A stretch of DNA of 64,000 bases from Nocardioides oceani (GTDB lineage: Bacteria; Actinomycetota; Actinomycetes; Propionibacteriales; Nocardioidaceae), in the NCBI RefSeq assembly GCF_030412965.1, contig NZ_JAUHJQ010000006.1, positions 202,290 to 266,289 of the forward strand. The letters are read 5' to 3'. Every line of letters starts with the position of its first letter. The stretch's first letter is position 1. Positions 36,305-45,014 of this stretch are shown here, piece by piece. The notes beneath the pieces are model-generated. The model was not told the DNA's origin, did not search any database, and was given only the letters and a program-made list of their open reading frames with translations. Position numbers and translations under genes: made by a program.

Positions 36305-37528
36305 GTGCCTTCCGTCCTCCCCGCCGGCGACCCGGTGCCCGAGGACGGCGCTCTCCCGGAGGAGTCGCTCGCGCGGCTGGGGGAGCGGCCGTTCGGGTTC
36401 TACGTGCACGTGCCGTTCTGCACGGTGCGGTGCGGCTACTGCGACTTCAACACCTACACCGCCTCCGAGCTCACCATCGGCGGCGGCACGACCGTCTCCC
36501 GCGGCACCTACGCCGCCGCCGCGGTCGAGGAGGTACGCCGCGCGCGACGCGTGCTCGGGGACCGCGACCTCCCGGTGGAGACCGTCTTCCTCGGCGGCGG
36601 CACCCCGACGCTGCTGAGCCCCGCCGACCTCGGGTCGGTGCTCACCGCGATCGACCAGGAGTTCGGCCTGGTGCCCGGCGCCGAGGTCACCACCGAGGCG
36701 AACCCCGACAGCGTCGACCTGGCCTACCTCGACGGCCTGCGCGCGGCCGGGTTCACCCGCGTCTCGATCGGCATGCAGTCCGCCGTCCCGCACGTGCTCC
36801 GCGTGCTCGACCGCACCCACGACCCGCTGCGCGTGCCGGCGGCGGTCGAGTGGGCCCGCGCAGCCGGCTTCGACCAGGTCAGCCTCGACCTGATCTACGG
36901 CACGCCGGGGGAGTCCCTCGACGACTGGTCGACCTCCCTCGACGCGGCGCTGGCCTGCGCGCCGGACCACGTGTCGGCGTACGCGCTCATCGTGGAGGAG
37001 GGCACGGCCCTGGCCCGGCAGGTCCGCCGCGGCGAGGTGCCGATGACCGACGACGACGACCTCGCCGACAAGTACCTCCTGGCCGACGAGCGGATGACCG
37101 CCGCCGGGCTGGGGTGGTACGAGGTGTCCAACTGGAGCCGGGACGCCGCCTCGCGGTGCCGGCACAACGAGCTCTACTGGACCGGCGCGGACTGGTGGGG
37201 CGTCGGCCCCGGGGCGCACTCCCACGTCGGCGGCACCCGCTGGTGGAACGTCAAGCACCCGGCGGCGTACGCCGACCGGATCGCCGCGGGTCGGAGCCCC
37301 GCCCACGCGCGCGAGGTGCTGAGCGCCGAGGACCAGCGGGTCGAGCGGGTCCTGCTCGAGCTGCGCCTCACCGACGGGCTGGACCGCCGCGTGCTCGACG
37401 AGGCCGGGAACGCAGCAGTCCCCGGCCTCGTGGACCGGGGACTGCTGGTGGAGCGGGCGGGCCGGCTGGTGCTCACCCGTGACGGCCGGCTGCTCGCCGA
37501 CGCGGTCGTGCGCGACCTGCTGGCCTGA
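36305..37528 (+). CDS. hemW: Radical SAM protein HemW (CPO3-like haem chaperone)
   Basis: Radical SAM family once called oxygen-independent coproporphyrinogen oxidase-like; HemW binds haem and is thought to deliver it. The cluster motif is HVPFCTVRCGYCDFNTY (CX3CX2C). It continues with VFLGGGTPTLL, ANPDSVDLAYLDGLRAAG and the HemW-type CRHNELYWTGADWWGVGPGA. The frame allows starts at 36269 and 36296 (ATG). The GTG at 36305 is chosen because GGGAGG lies 9 bases upstream, while the same sequence almost touches the ATG at 36296. 407 aa. In many Gram-positives and actinobacteria hemW lies close upstream of hrcA-dnaJ, as it does here with 3.5 kb between. Confidence 0.93.
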   Translation: MPSVLPAGDPVPEDGALPEESLARLGERPFGFYVHVPFCTVRCGYCDFNTYTASELTIGGGTTVSRGTYAAAAVEEVRRARRVLGDRDLPVETVFLGGGTPTLLSPADLGSVLTAIDQEFGLVPGAEVTTEANPDSVDLAYLDGLRAAGFTRVSIGMQSAVPHVLRVLDRTHDPLRVPAAVEWARAAGFDQVSLDLIYGTPGESLDDWSTSLDAALACAPDHVSAYALIVEEGTALARQVRRGEVPMTDDDDLADKYLLADERMTAAGLGWYEVSNWSRDAASRCRHNELYWTGADWWGVGPGAHSHVGGTRWWNVKHPAAYADRIAAGRSPAHAREVLSAEDQRVERVLLELRLTDGLDRRVLDEAGNAAVPGLVDRGLLVERAGRLVLTRDGRLLADAVVRDLLA

Positions 37529-37541
37529 CTGGCGACCTGGG

Positions 37542-38069
37542 TCAGCTGACCATGCGGATGGTCAGCGGGTAGCGGTAGAGCTCGCCGTTGGACGCCTTCA
37601 CCGACCCGATGATGGTGAACACCAACCAGATCAGGCCGACGATCGGCAGCAGCAGGAAGCCGATCAGCACGAAGGCCAGCACGAAGGAGACGATCCCGTA
37701 GATGAGGATCGAGAGCTGGAAGTTCAGCGACTCCACGGCCTGGGCGCGGACGTAGGCCGACTGGTTGCCCTTGACGAGCATGACCAGCAGCGGGCCGAGG
37801 AACGCCAGCGCGACGAACGCGCCGATCAGCGCCGACCAGTGCGCGGCGCCGCCCCAGGTGCGCTCGTCGGGGTTGCTCGGGCCGCTGCCGCCGTACGGCT
37901 GCTGGTACGGCGGCTGACCCGGCGGCTGCTGGCCGTAGGGCTGCTGGTTGTAGGGCTGGGTGCCGTAGGGCTGTTGCCCGGAGGGCTGCTGGCCGTACGG
38001 CTGGTTCCCGTACGGCGTGCCCTGCGGCTCCTGCGGGTCGGACGGCGGGGGGCCGTAGGGATCGCTCAC
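37542..38069 (-). CDS. DUF4870 (Tic20-like) membrane protein with Tyr/Gln/Pro-rich N-terminus
   Basis: Residues 1-65 are low complexity with repeated QQPYGQQP-type units, typical of actinobacterial membrane proteins with an unstructured cytoplasmic tail. Residues 75-175 contain the DUF4870 domain: AHWSALIGAFVALAFLGPLL, the conserved YVRAQAVESLNFQLSI, and three or four membrane segments. The function of DUF4870 is not known. 175 aa. Its ATG overlaps the stop of the upstream DUF3097 gene (ATGA), so the two are co-translated. Convergent with hemW, 13 bases apart. Confidence 0.88.
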   Translation of the reverse strand: MSDPYGPPPSDPQEPQGTPYGNQPYGQQPSGQQPYGTQPYNQQPYGQQPPGQPPYQQPYGGSGPSNPDERTWGGAAHWSALIGAFVALAFLGPLLVMLVKGNQSAYVRAQAVESLNFQLSILIYGIVSFVLAFVLIGFLLLPIVGLIWLVFTIIGSVKASNGELYRYPLTIRMVS

Positions 38070-38917
38070 GGGTGCTCCTCGGTGACGAAGTCGATCAGCT
38101 CCTCGACCCTACCGAGAAGCGCGGGCTCGCAGTCACCGAACGAGTGCACCTTCGACAGGATGTGCTTCCAGGCCCGCGCGATGTCGGCCTGGTCGCGGTG
38201 CGGCCAGCCCAGCTGTTGGCACACGCCCTTCTTCCACTCGATGTGCCGCGGCACGTCCGGCCAGGCCTGCAGCCCGAGCCGGTCGGGCTTGACCGCCGCC
38301 CAGATGTCGATGAACGGGTGGCCGACGATGAGCACGTGCTTGCCGACCGGCGACCTGCGCACGGCGTCGGCGATGCGGCTCTCCTTCGAGCCCTTGACCA
38401 GGTGGTCGACGAGGACCCCGACGCGGCGGTTCGGCCCCGGGCCGAAGTCGCGCAGCTGGTCGCCGAGGTCGTCGACGCCGTCGAGGTACTCCACGACCAC
38501 GCCCTCGATCCGCAGGTCGTCGCCCCACACCTTCTCGACGAGCTCGGCGTCGTGCCGGCCCTCGACGAAGATCCGGCTGGCCCGGGCAACGCGGGCCTTC
38601 GCGTCGTGGACGGCGATCGAGCCCGACGCGGTCCGGGTGGGCTTCGCGGGCGCGGTGCGCCGCACCGGCGCGGTGAGGATGACCGGCTTGCCCTCGAGGA
38701 GGAAGCCCGCGCCGAGCGGGAAGGTACGGCGCCGGTTGCGGCGGTCCTCGAGCGTGACGGTGTGCAGGTCCCGGTCGACGGCGACGATCTCGCCGACCCA
38801 GTCCGTGGTGACCTCCTCCACGACCGCGCCGAGCTCGGCGGGCGCCTCGACGGCACGGCCGCGCTTCGGGGCGCGCCAGTCGGTCGAGAGGACGTCGGAT
38901 CCGTAGCGGTCGGTCAC
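38066..38917 (-). CDS. DUF3097 family protein (actinobacteria-specific)
   Basis: A conserved cytoplasmic protein of actinobacteria with no assigned function. The N-terminal 90 aa (WVGEIVAVDRDLHTVTLEDR) look like a small beta barrel. The rest contains FVEGRHDAELVEKVWGDDLR and VEYLDGVDDL, which resemble a Toprim-like acidic arrangement (E, then D-x-D), suggesting nucleic acid binding or cleavage; this is inference only. 283 aa. GTG start with TAGCGT seven bases upstream (leaderless). First gene of a two-gene unit with DUF4870. Confidence 0.85.
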   Translation of the reverse strand: MTDRYGSDVLSTDWRAPKRGRAVEAPAELGAVVEEVTTDWVGEIVAVDRDLHTVTLEDRRNRRRTFPLGAGFLLEGKPVILTAPVRRTAPAKPTRTASGSIAVHDAKARVARASRIFVEGRHDAELVEKVWGDDLRIEGVVVEYLDGVDDLGDQLRDFGPGPNRRVGVLVDHLVKGSKESRIADAVRRSPVGKHVLIVGHPFIDIWAAVKPDRLGLQAWPDVPRHIEWKKGVCQQLGWPHRDQADIARAWKHILSKVHSFGDCEPALLGRVEELIDFVTEEHP

Positions 38918-38924
38918 GCCTCCG

Positions 38925-38930
38925 ACGCTA
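38925..38930 (-). promoter_or_regulatory. -10 element TAGCGT of the DUF3097 gene
   Basis: Minus-strand TAGCGT ends 7 bases before the GTG at 38917. Same sequence and spacing as the boxes of comEA (2211) and of the small membrane protein at 47283. Confidence 0.5.
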
Positions 38931-38968
38931 GGCCGGAGCGCCGACAGCGCGGCGCACGCCGCGCCGGG

Positions 38969-39187
38969 TCAGCCCTCCTGTGACGTGCTCGACCCGTCCT
39001 CGGCCGCGTCCTGCTCGGCCTCCTGGTCGGTGTGCTTGCCCTCCTCGAGCAGGTCACCGGCGGTCTCGCCGGGCTCGAGGCCCTCGGCGAGCGGGTTGTC
39101 GTCGCCGGGCCGGAGGTCCTCGGGCAGCTGCTCGTCGCTGATGCCGGTCGGGTCCTGGGTGGCGTCCTCGGGTGTGGGCTCGCTCAT
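38969..39187 (-). CDS. Small acidic hypothetical protein (72 aa)
   Basis: A 72-residue protein very rich in Glu and Asp (for example DEQLPEDLRPGDDNPLAEGL) with no hydrophobic segment or Cys, probably unstructured. No family recognised. It follows the metallo-hydrolase gene by 18 bases in the same direction and could share its message. Codon usage shows the strong GC bias at third positions expected of a real gene. Similar short acidic proteins are common in actinobacteria, without known roles. Confidence 0.65.
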   Translation of the reverse strand: MSEPTPEDATQDPTGISDEQLPEDLRPGDDNPLAEGLEPGETAGDLLEEGKHTDQEAEQDAAEDGSSTSQEG

Positions 39188-39205
39188 GCGGTGTCCGTAC
39201 CCGGT

Positions 39206-40051
39206 TCAGATCAGCGGCAAGCGCCGCTGGCTGCGCGGCAGCTGGGCGTAGGCGCGCTCGACCGCGGCAGCCAGGTGCTCGCGCGGCCACGGCCACTCCG
39301 CGGCCCCCAGCGCCTCGGCGAGGGGCACGCCGCGGGTGGCCAGGTCGCGGACCGTCTCGGCGACGATCCCGATCAGGTTGCGCTGCTCCTCGACGAAGTC
39401 GCGGTCGACCACCGGTCCGTGCCCGGGCACGACGACGGAGGCGGGTGTCGTCAGCCCGAGCACGATGTCGAGGCTCAGCGGCCAGTCCATCGGCCAGGAG
39501 TCCTCGCCGAACGACGGGGGCGCCGAGGACTCGACCAGGTCGCCGGCCACCAGCACGTCGGCGTCCGGGACCCGGAGGACGAGGTCGCCGGCGGTGTGCC
39601 CGCGACCGGGGTGGACCAGCTCGAGGGAGCGGTCGCCGAGGTCGAGCACGCGGATCGAGGAGAAGACGTGGTCGGGCACCACGACCGTGGTGGCGAGGAC
39701 GTCCTCGCGGTGCGGGTCGGCCGCGTCGGCGGCGTACCGCTCCTGGACGGCGGCGGCGCCGCGCTCCAGCTCGGCCGCCGCCTCCTCGTGCGCATGGACA
39801 GGCACGTCGGGATCGAGCTCGCGGAAGGCCTGGTTGCCGAAGGTGTGGTCGAAGTGCCAGTGGGTGTTGACGACGGCGACGACCTCGCCGCCCAGGGTGC
39901 GTACGTCGTCGGCGAGCGCGCGCCCCGCGGCCGCCGAGCCGTGGGTGTCGACGACGACCAGCCCGCGCTCGCCCCCGACGACGGTGGTGGTCACGTCGAA
40001 CCAGGGGCGCCGGGTCGTCCAGACCCGGTCGGCGATCTCGGTGAAGGTCAC
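39206..40051 (-). CDS. Metallo-beta-lactamase-fold hydrolase
   Basis: Metal-dependent hydrolase superfamily. The metal-binding motif is VVNTHWHFDHTFGN, followed by HPGRGHTAGDLVL (third His), DADVLVAGDLVESSAPPSFG (bridging Asp) and VVVPGHGPVVD (last His), so all metal ligands are present. The subgroup resembles SoxH/quinoprotein-relay-like hydrolases more than antibiotic-degrading enzymes; the substrate is unknown. 281 aa, no signal peptide. GTG start with TAGGCT six bases upstream, a leaderless arrangement. Confidence 0.9.
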   Translation of the reverse strand: MTFTEIADRVWTTRRPWFDVTTTVVGGERGLVVVDTHGSAAAGRALADDVRTLGGEVVAVVNTHWHFDHTFGNQAFRELDPDVPVHAHEEAAAELERGAAAVQERYAADAADPHREDVLATTVVVPDHVFSSIRVLDLGDRSLELVHPGRGHTAGDLVLRVPDADVLVAGDLVESSAPPSFGEDSWPMDWPLSLDIVLGLTTPASVVVPGHGPVVDRDFVEEQRNLIGIVAETVRDLATRGVPLAEALGAAEWPWPREHLAAAVERAYAQLPRSQRRLPLI

Positions 40052-40057
40052 CCGGCG

Positions 40058-40063
40058 AGCCTA
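40058..40063 (-). promoter_or_regulatory. -10 element TAGGCT of the metallo-hydrolase gene
   Basis: Minus-strand TAGGCT lies 6 bases before the GTG at 40051 and predicts a leaderless mRNA. Confidence 0.48.
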
Positions 40064-40088
40064 GGCGGCGCCATCGGCGGCGGGAGGC

Positions 40089-40823
40089 TCAGCACATGCC
40101 GTGGTGCAGCTGGCGGCGGAGCATGTCGCCGAGCTCGGCGGTGGTGCGGGCCGGTCGGGGGAAGTGCAGGACCGTGCGGTCGGCGCCGTGCGGCCCGACC
40201 CACTGCACCTCGACGCCGTCGGTGCGCAGGTCGGCGAGGGCCACGCCGACCACGTCGGTCATCGGGGCGCCGGTCGTGGAGGAGACCGCGCGGCGCAGCT
40301 CCTCCTGGTGGTGGCTGTTGGCGTGCTCGACCGAGCGCTGGAGGTAGCCGCGGTTCAGCTGGTGCTCGGGCGCGCGGAACCGGCCGACGTCGACGCGCAG
40401 CTGGCGCTCCGCCGGCTGGCCGGCCCGGCCGAGAGCCACGAGGTCGGGCTTGAGGGCCACCACCTCGCGGGGGTCGCCGCAGCACTCGCAGACCTCCCGG
40501 CCGCGCACGACGAGCCGGCCCGCGAGCGCGAGCGTCGCGTCCCGGTCGGGGGAGCCGTGGCGACCGAGCCCGCTGTGGACCGTCAGCAGGGCGCGCCGGC
40601 CCTCGGCTGCGACGACGGCGAGCTCGGAGCCGAGCGGCGTGGAGAACGTCGGCTCGCCCCCGCAGTCCTGCATGCCGGTGCCCGCGGCCTCGGCGCCCTC
40701 GAGCACGTCCGGCGCGCCGTCCACGACGAGGTGGACGCTCGCAGGGCAGGAGAGGATGCTGCGCGCCGCGGCCGCGCCACCGTCGGGGTCGTGGCGGACG
40801 CTGCTGCTCGGGACGACGGTCAT
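40089..40823 (-). CDS. DUF2470 (HugZ-like) protein under iron control
   Basis: The C-terminal 90 aa are a DUF2470 domain, the part shared with haem-degrading HugZ and glutamyl-tRNA reductase-binding proteins: RSVEHANSHHQEELRRAVSS, then VVGVALADLRTDGVEVQWVG and LHFPRPARTTAELGDMLR. The N-terminal part is a split-barrel-like region with an unusual CECC cluster (VCECCGDPREVVALKPDLV). A DtxR/IdeR iron box lies just upstream, so the gene is expected to be switched on in iron starvation, in line with a role in haem-iron use. ATG 40838 is in frame, but ATG 40823 has GGAGGGAG at good spacing and is preferred. 244 aa. Confidence 0.8.
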   Translation of the reverse strand: MTVVPSSSVRHDPDGGAAAARSILSCPASVHLVVDGAPDVLEGAEAAGTGMQDCGGEPTFSTPLGSELAVVAAEGRRALLTVHSGLGRHGSPDRDATLALAGRLVVRGREVCECCGDPREVVALKPDLVALGRAGQPAERQLRVDVGRFRAPEHQLNRGYLQRSVEHANSHHQEELRRAVSSTTGAPMTDVVGVALADLRTDGVEVQWVGPHGADRTVLHFPRPARTTAELGDMLRRQLHHGMC

Positions 40824-40844
40824 GAGAGCTCCCTCCATTAAGAC

Positions 40845-40863
40845 TTAGGTGAGCCTAACCTAT
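40845..40863. promoter_or_regulatory. DtxR/IdeR iron box
   Basis: TTAGGTGAGCCTAACCTAT matches the 19-bp DtxR/IdeR consensus with very few differences (inverted halves TTAGGT and CCTAAC around GAG). It lies 22 bases upstream of the preferred start of the DUF2470 gene and would overlap its promoter. It is about 130 bases from hrcA, so control of that gene is less likely. Confidence 0.9.
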
Positions 40864-40934
40864 GCCACCGGTCGAGTGCCCGGCCAGCCGTGCGTCCCGC
40901 CGGCCGAGATCGTCGCCCTCGTCCGACCGCGCGC

Positions 40935-40966
40935 TACAGTTGGCACTCAGTCGTGACGAGTGCCAG
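40935..40966 (+). promoter_or_regulatory. CIRCE element and -10 box of hrcA
   Basis: TTGGCACTC (40940-40948), nine bases, then GAGTGCCAG (40958-40966) form the CIRCE inverted repeat recognised by HrcA. TACAGT (40935-40940) directly before it could be the -10 box, so bound HrcA would cover the transcription start. The hrcA start lies 26 bases further on. Confidence 0.9.
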
Positions 40967-40991
40967 ACGAGCCGGACGGGTGGGAGGCGAC

Positions 40992-42026
40992 GTGCAGGAG
41001 GACCGCAGGCTCGCCGTGCTGCGGGCCATCGTCGAGGACTACGTGGCGACCGAAGAGCCGGTCGGCTCCAAGGCGCTCGTCGAGCGGCACGGGCTCGGCG
41101 TCTCGCCCGCCACGGTCCGCAACGACATGGCCGTGCTCGAGGACGAGGGCTACATCACCCAGCCGCACACCAGTGCCGGCCGGGTGCCCACCGACAAGGG
41201 CTACCGCCTCTTCGTCGACCGGCTCAGCACGGTCAAGCCGATGTCGTCGGCCGAGAAGCGCGCGATCGCCTCGTTCCTCGACGGCGCCGTCGACCTCGAC
41301 GACGTCGTCACCCGGTCGGTCCGGCTGCTCTCGCAGCTGACCCGGCAGGTCGCCGTCGTGCAGTACCCCACGCTCTCCCGCTCGACCGTGCGCCACGTCG
41401 AGCTCGTCGCGCTCGCCCCGACCAAGCTGCTCGTCGTGCTCATCCTCAGCACCGGCCGCGTCGAGCAGCGGCTCGTCGAGCTGCCGGCGGAGCTGACCGA
41501 GGACGCGCTCGCCGAGCTGCGCTCGCGCGTGAACCAGGCGGCGACCGGCGAGGTCATCGCCGACGCCGTACGCCGCCTTCGCGAGGCCGTGCCGGAGGCC
41601 CCCGGTCCCGGACCGGACCGCGACGACGGCGTCACCCGCGCGGTCGTCGAGACCCTCGCCGACGCGATGGAGGACCACCGCTCCGACGCCCGGGTCGCGG
41701 TCGGTGGCGCCGCCAACCTCGCGCGGTACGGCGACTCCTTCGACTCCGCCGTCCGGCCCCTGCTGGAGGCGCTGGAGGAGCACGTCGTGCTGCTCCGGCT
41801 CCTCGGCGAGGCGACCGTCGGCGGCACCGTCACGGTCCGCATCGGCGCCGAAGGGCCCTACGAGCAGCTCTCCTCCACCAGCGTCGTCGCCACGGGCTAC
41901 GGTCCGCGCGACGAGGCGCTGGCCACGCTGGGCATCGTCGGCCCCACGCGCATGGACTACCCCGGGACCATGTCGGCGGTGCGGGCCGTGGCCCGCTACG
42001 TCTCCCGGATCCTCGACGAGGGCTGA
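40992..42026 (+). CDS. hrcA: Heat-inducible transcription repressor HrcA
   Basis: Represses class I heat-shock genes through CIRCE and is folded by GroEL. It has an N-terminal winged helix ([20 protein letters not shown], then [20 protein letters not shown]), the [16 protein letters not shown] hinge and a C-terminal GAF-like inserted domain ([12 protein letters not shown], then [20 protein letters not shown]). 344 aa, normal length. GTG at 40992 with GGGAGG upstream; the frame extends further back across the CIRCE site, which cannot be coding. Heads hrcA-dnaJ-rsmE and should control itself through the CIRCE in its leader. Confidence 0.96.
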   Translation: MQEDRRLAVLRAIVEDYVATEEPVGSKALVERHGLGVSPATVRNDMAVLEDEGYITQPHTSAGRVPTDKGYRLFVDRLSTVKPMSSAEKRAIASFLDGAVDLDDVVTRSVRLLSQLTRQVAVVQYPTLSRSTVRHVELVALAPTKLLVVLILSTGRVEQRLVELPAELTEDALAELRSRVNQAATGEVIADAVRRLREAVPEAPGPGPDRDDGVTRAVVETLADAMEDHRSDARVAVGGAANLARYGDSFDSAVRPLLEALEEHVVLLRLLGEATVGGTVTVRIGAEGPYEQLSSTSVVATGYGPRDEALATLGIVGPTRMDYPGTMSAVRAVARYVSRILDEG

Positions 42027-42080
42027 CGGGCCCTCGCCCCGACGTACCCCTCACATCCCCGATCCCGCGAAGGAACACAG

Positions 42081-43256
42081 GTGAGCCAGGACCTCTACGA
42101 GCTGCTCGGCGTCGACCGCGAGGCGGACGACACCGCGATCAAGAAGGCCTACCGCCGGCTCGCGAGGCAGTACCACCCCGACGTCAACCCCGACCCGGAG
42201 GCGCAGGAGCGGTTCAAGGAGGTCTCCCGCGCCTACGAGGTGCTCTCCGACCCGCAGAAGCGGGCGGCCTACGACCGCGGCGGCGACCCGTTCGGCGGCG
42301 GCGCCGGCGGCTTCGGGCAGGGCGCCGGCTTCTCCTTCACCGACATCATGGACGCCTTCTTCGGCGGCCAGGCCGGGGCCGGCGGCGGCGGTGGGCGGGG
42401 CCCGCGTCCGCGCGTGCGCCGCGGCCAGGACGCGCTGATCCGGCTCGAGGTCGACCTGGCCGAGGCGGCGTTCGGCGTCACCCGCGAGCTCAAGGTCGAC
42501 ACGGCGGTGCTGTGCACGACCTGCCACGGCGACGGCGCCGCGCCGGGCAGCCACCCGGTGCCGTGCGAGACCTGCCGCGGCCAGGGCGAGGTCGCGCACG
42601 TCCAGCGCTCGTTCCTCGGCGAGATCCGCACGCTGCGCCCGTGCGCGGCCTGCCGCGGCTTCGGCACGATCATCCCCGAGCCCTGCCGCGAGTGCTCCGG
42701 CGACGGGCGCGTGCGCTCGCGCCGGACGCTGACGGTCAAGATCCCCGCGGGCGTCGACACCGGCACGCGGGTGCAGCTGGCCGAGCAGGGCGAGGTCGGC
42801 CCCGGCGGCGGGCCCGCCGGCGACCTGTACGTCGAGATCCAGGTGGCCGCCCACCCGGTCTTCACCCGCCACGGCAACGACCTGCACTGCACGGTCACGG
42901 TCCCGATGACCGCGGCCGCCCTGGGCACCTCGCTGACGCTGCCGACGCTCGAGGCCGACGTCGAGCAGGGCGCCGACTCCGGCGTGGAGACCGAGTTCGC
43001 CCTCGAGATCCCCGCCGGCACCCAGTCCGGCACCGAGCAGGTGCTCCGCGGGCGCGGCGTGCCCGGGCTCCGCGGCGGGCGGGGCGACCTCGTCGTCTCG
43101 GTCGCGGTCGAGACCCCGCAGCGCCTCGACGGTCGGCAGGAGGAGCTCCTGCGCGAGCTCGCCGCGATCCGTGGCGAGGAGACCCCGTCTGGGCAGGTCA
43201 AGCCGGGCTCGAAGTCGTTCTTCGGCCGGCTCCGCGACGCCTTCGACGGTCACTGA
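42081..43256 (+). CDS. dnaJ: Chaperone DnaJ (DnaJ2 type)
   Basis: Hsp40 co-chaperone that passes substrates to DnaK. J domain at residues 1-70 with the HPD motif (QYHPDVNPD), a Gly/Phe-rich stretch ([18 protein letters not shown]), four zinc motifs ([32 protein letters not shown]) and the C-terminal substrate-binding domains. 391 aa, full length. The position after hrcA marks it as the actinobacterial DnaJ2, apart from the dnaK-grpE-dnaJ1 operon. GTG start 54 bases after hrcA; the next start overlaps its stop (TGATG). Confidence 0.97.
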   Translation: MSQDLYELLGVDREADDTAIKKAYRRLARQYHPDVNPDPEAQERFKEVSRAYEVLSDPQKRAAYDRGGDPFGGGAGGFGQGAGFSFTDIMDAFFGGQAGAGGGGGRGPRPRVRRGQDALIRLEVDLAEAAFGVTRELKVDTAVLCTTCHGDGAAPGSHPVPCETCRGQGEVAHVQRSFLGEIRTLRPCAACRGFGTIIPEPCRECSGDGRVRSRRTLTVKIPAGVDTGTRVQLAEQGEVGPGGGPAGDLYVEIQVAAHPVFTRHGNDLHCTVTVPMTAAALGTSLTLPTLEADVEQGADSGVETEFALEIPAGTQSGTEQVLRGRGVPGLRGGRGDLVVSVAVETPQRLDGRQEELLRELAAIRGEETPSGQVKPGSKSFFGRLRDAFDGH

Positions 43257-43996
43257 TGTCGCTTCCGGTCCACCTCGTCCCGTCGCTGACGGGCGTCGGT
43301 GCCGGAGCGACCGTCACCGTCGACGGCGACGAGGCGCACCACGCGGTCGCCGTCCGCCGGCTGCGTGTGGGGGAGCGGGTCGTCCTCACCGACGGGGCCG
43401 GCACCTCGGTCACCGCCGAGGTCAGCTCCACCGGCAAGCGGGTCTTCGAGGCGGTCGTCGGCGACGTACGCCGCGTGGAGCCGCCGTCACCGGCGGTCGT
43501 CGTCGTGCAGGCGCTCCCGAAGGGCGACCGCGGCGAGCTCGCCGTCGAGGTGCTGACCGAGGTCGGCGTCGCCCGGGTCGTGCCGTGGGCGGCCGCGCGC
43601 TCGGTCGCGGTGTGGAAGGGCGAGCGCGCCGCGAAGTCCCTGGCCAAGTGGCGCTCGACCGCCCGCGAGGCGGCCAAGCAGGCCCGCAGGTCCTGGTTCC
43701 CCGAGGTCGCCGAGCTCGCCTCGACCGACGACGTCGTCGAGCTGCTGTCGTCGGCGACGCTGGCCGTGGTGCTGCACGAGGAGGCGTCGGTGCCGCTGGC
43801 CTCGCTCGACGTCCCGGCCGAGGGACCCGTCGTCGTGGTGGTGGGGCCGGAGGGCGGGTTGACCGACGAGGAGGTCGCGTCGTTCACCGCCGCCGGCGCG
43901 TCGTCGGTGCGCCTGGGCTCGGAGGTGCTGCGCACCTCGACCGCGGGCGTCGCCGCTGTCGCCGCGCTGCTGACGCGGACCCCGCGCTGGGGCTGA
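43256..43996 (+). CDS. rsmE: 16S rRNA m3U1498 methyltransferase RsmE
   Basis: SPOUT-class methyltransferase modifying U1498 near the decoding centre. It has an N-terminal PUA-like domain (DGDEAHHAVAVRRLRVGERV) and a C-terminal knotted domain with VVVVGPEGGLTDEEV and RLGSEVLRTSTAGVAAVAAL, the RsmE signature. 246 aa. The ATG is joined to the dnaJ stop as TGATG. The hrcA-dnaJ-rsmE order is common in actinobacteria and Firmicutes. Convergent with the next lipoprotein gene, whose 3' end carries an 11-bp tandem repeat. Confidence 0.95.
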   Translation: MSLPVHLVPSLTGVGAGATVTVDGDEAHHAVAVRRLRVGERVVLTDGAGTSVTAEVSSTGKRVFEAVVGDVRRVEPPSPAVVVVQALPKGDRGELAVEVLTEVGVARVVPWAAARSVAVWKGERAAKSLAKWRSTAREAAKQARRSWFPEVAELASTDDVVELLSSATLAVVLHEEASVPLASLDVPAEGPVVVVVGPEGGLTDEEVASFTAAGASSVRLGSEVLRTSTAGVAAVAALLTRTPRWG

Positions 43997-44002
43997 GCGC
44001 TG

Positions 44003-44032
44003 CTCGACCGCTACTCGACCGCTACTCGACCG
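44003..44032. repeat. 11-bp tandem repeat at the stop codon of the GerMN lipoprotein gene
   Basis: CTCGACCGCTA occurs twice in full and once as its first 8 bases. On the minus strand the CTA is the TAG stop of the lipoprotein gene, repeated 11 bases further on. Size and position resemble the arrays after comEC and leuA. Confidence 0.85.
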
Positions 44033-44945
44033 TGATGGTCTTGCTGTCGACCATCGGCCCGCCGCCCTCGCCCCCGGAGGGGTCGTCGGTCATCGCGACG
44101 AACGTGTAGGTCCCGGGCTCCAGGCCGGACACGTCGACCTCGCTCGCCCACGGGTAGAGCTTGTCCATCCAGCCCTCGGCCGTCGCGAACCCGTCGACGA
44201 CGACCTTCCCGCTGCTGTCGCGGACCTCCCACGGCACGGTCGCCTCGAACGACGAGGCGACGCCGCCGGCGGTGAAGGTGTCGGCGACGGTCGCGCCCTC
44301 CTCGGGACCGCTGATGCTCACCAGCGACAGCACCTCCAGCGGGGCGGCCTGGACGAGGTCACCGGTCACGCCGAACAGCGGCGCGGGCTCGCCGGCGGCG
44401 TCCACGACGCGCACGGGGAGGCGCTCCTGCGCGACGCCCTGCAGGGTGTAGACGAGCTGCTGGACGGCCAGCCGGGCGCCGTTCCGGGACAGCTCCCCGG
44501 GCGCGCTCCACCCGTCGTCGGCCACCTCGACGACGATCGCCCCGTCCTCGGCCCGCACGTCGGCGAACGCGCCCTCGGGGAACAGCGAGCGGTAGTCCGC
44601 GTCGAGCGCGTCGCCGGTCGTCAGCAGCCGTGCCGCCTCGACGTACGGGTCGCCGCCCACCCGCCGGAACTCGCGGTAGAGCCGTGCTCCCTGCGGGGTG
44701 TCGCCCACGAAGTACACCGGCACGGTCGTCTCGCTGCCGCCGCCGTCCTCCGACGGGGAGCCGTCGGACGTGGGCTCCTCGCTGGGCTGGCTCGTCTCGT
44801 CGGGGCTGGTCGAGGCGGTCGGCGAGGTCGTGCTGCCCGCGGGGGTGGGGTCCGCCGCCGAGCCGCCGTCCTCACCGCAGGCGCCGAGCGCGAGGGCGAG
44901 GGTCGAGGCGGTCAGCAGGGCGGTGATCCGCAGGCGAGCGTCCAT
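44022..44945 (-). CDS. GerMN/Gmad2 domain lipoprotein
   Basis: Lipoprotein signal with lipobox LALGAC, then a Ser/Thr/Pro/Asp-rich linker to about residue 75. A GerMN domain follows (VPVYFVGDTPQGARLYREFR, DYRSLFPEGAFADV, RLAVQQLVYTLQGVAQE), then a C-terminal Gmad2 immunoglobulin-like domain (ISGPEEGATVADTFTAGG, TYTFVAMTDDPSGGEGGG). Both names come from spore germination proteins, but actinobacterial versions such as LpqB-like proteins act at the cell envelope. 307 aa. The ATG has GGGAGG 8 bases upstream. Divergent from the HIT gene. No specific function can be given. Confidence 0.88.
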   Translation of the reverse strand: MDARLRITALLTASTLALALGACGEDGGSAADPTPAGSTTSPTASTSPDETSQPSEEPTSDGSPSEDGGGSETTVPVYFVGDTPQGARLYREFRRVGGDPYVEAARLLTTGDALDADYRSLFPEGAFADVRAEDGAIVVEVADDGWSAPGELSRNGARLAVQQLVYTLQGVAQERLPVRVVDAAGEPAPLFGVTGDLVQAAPLEVLSLVSISGPEEGATVADTFTAGGVASSFEATVPWEVRDSSGKVVVDGFATAEGWMDKLYPWASEVDVSGLEPGTYTFVAMTDDPSGGEGGGPMVDSKTITVE

Positions 44946-45002
44946 GGGTTCATCCTCCCGGGTCGGGGTGCCGATGCCGGTGAGACGCGCGCGGGACGGC
45001 GC

Positions 45003-45008
45003 TAGGTT
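45003..45008 (+). promoter_or_regulatory. -10 element TAGGTT of the HIT gene
   Basis: TAGGTT ends 6 bases before the ATG at 45015, predicting a leaderless transcript. Confidence 0.5.
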
Positions 45009-45014
45009 GCGTGC

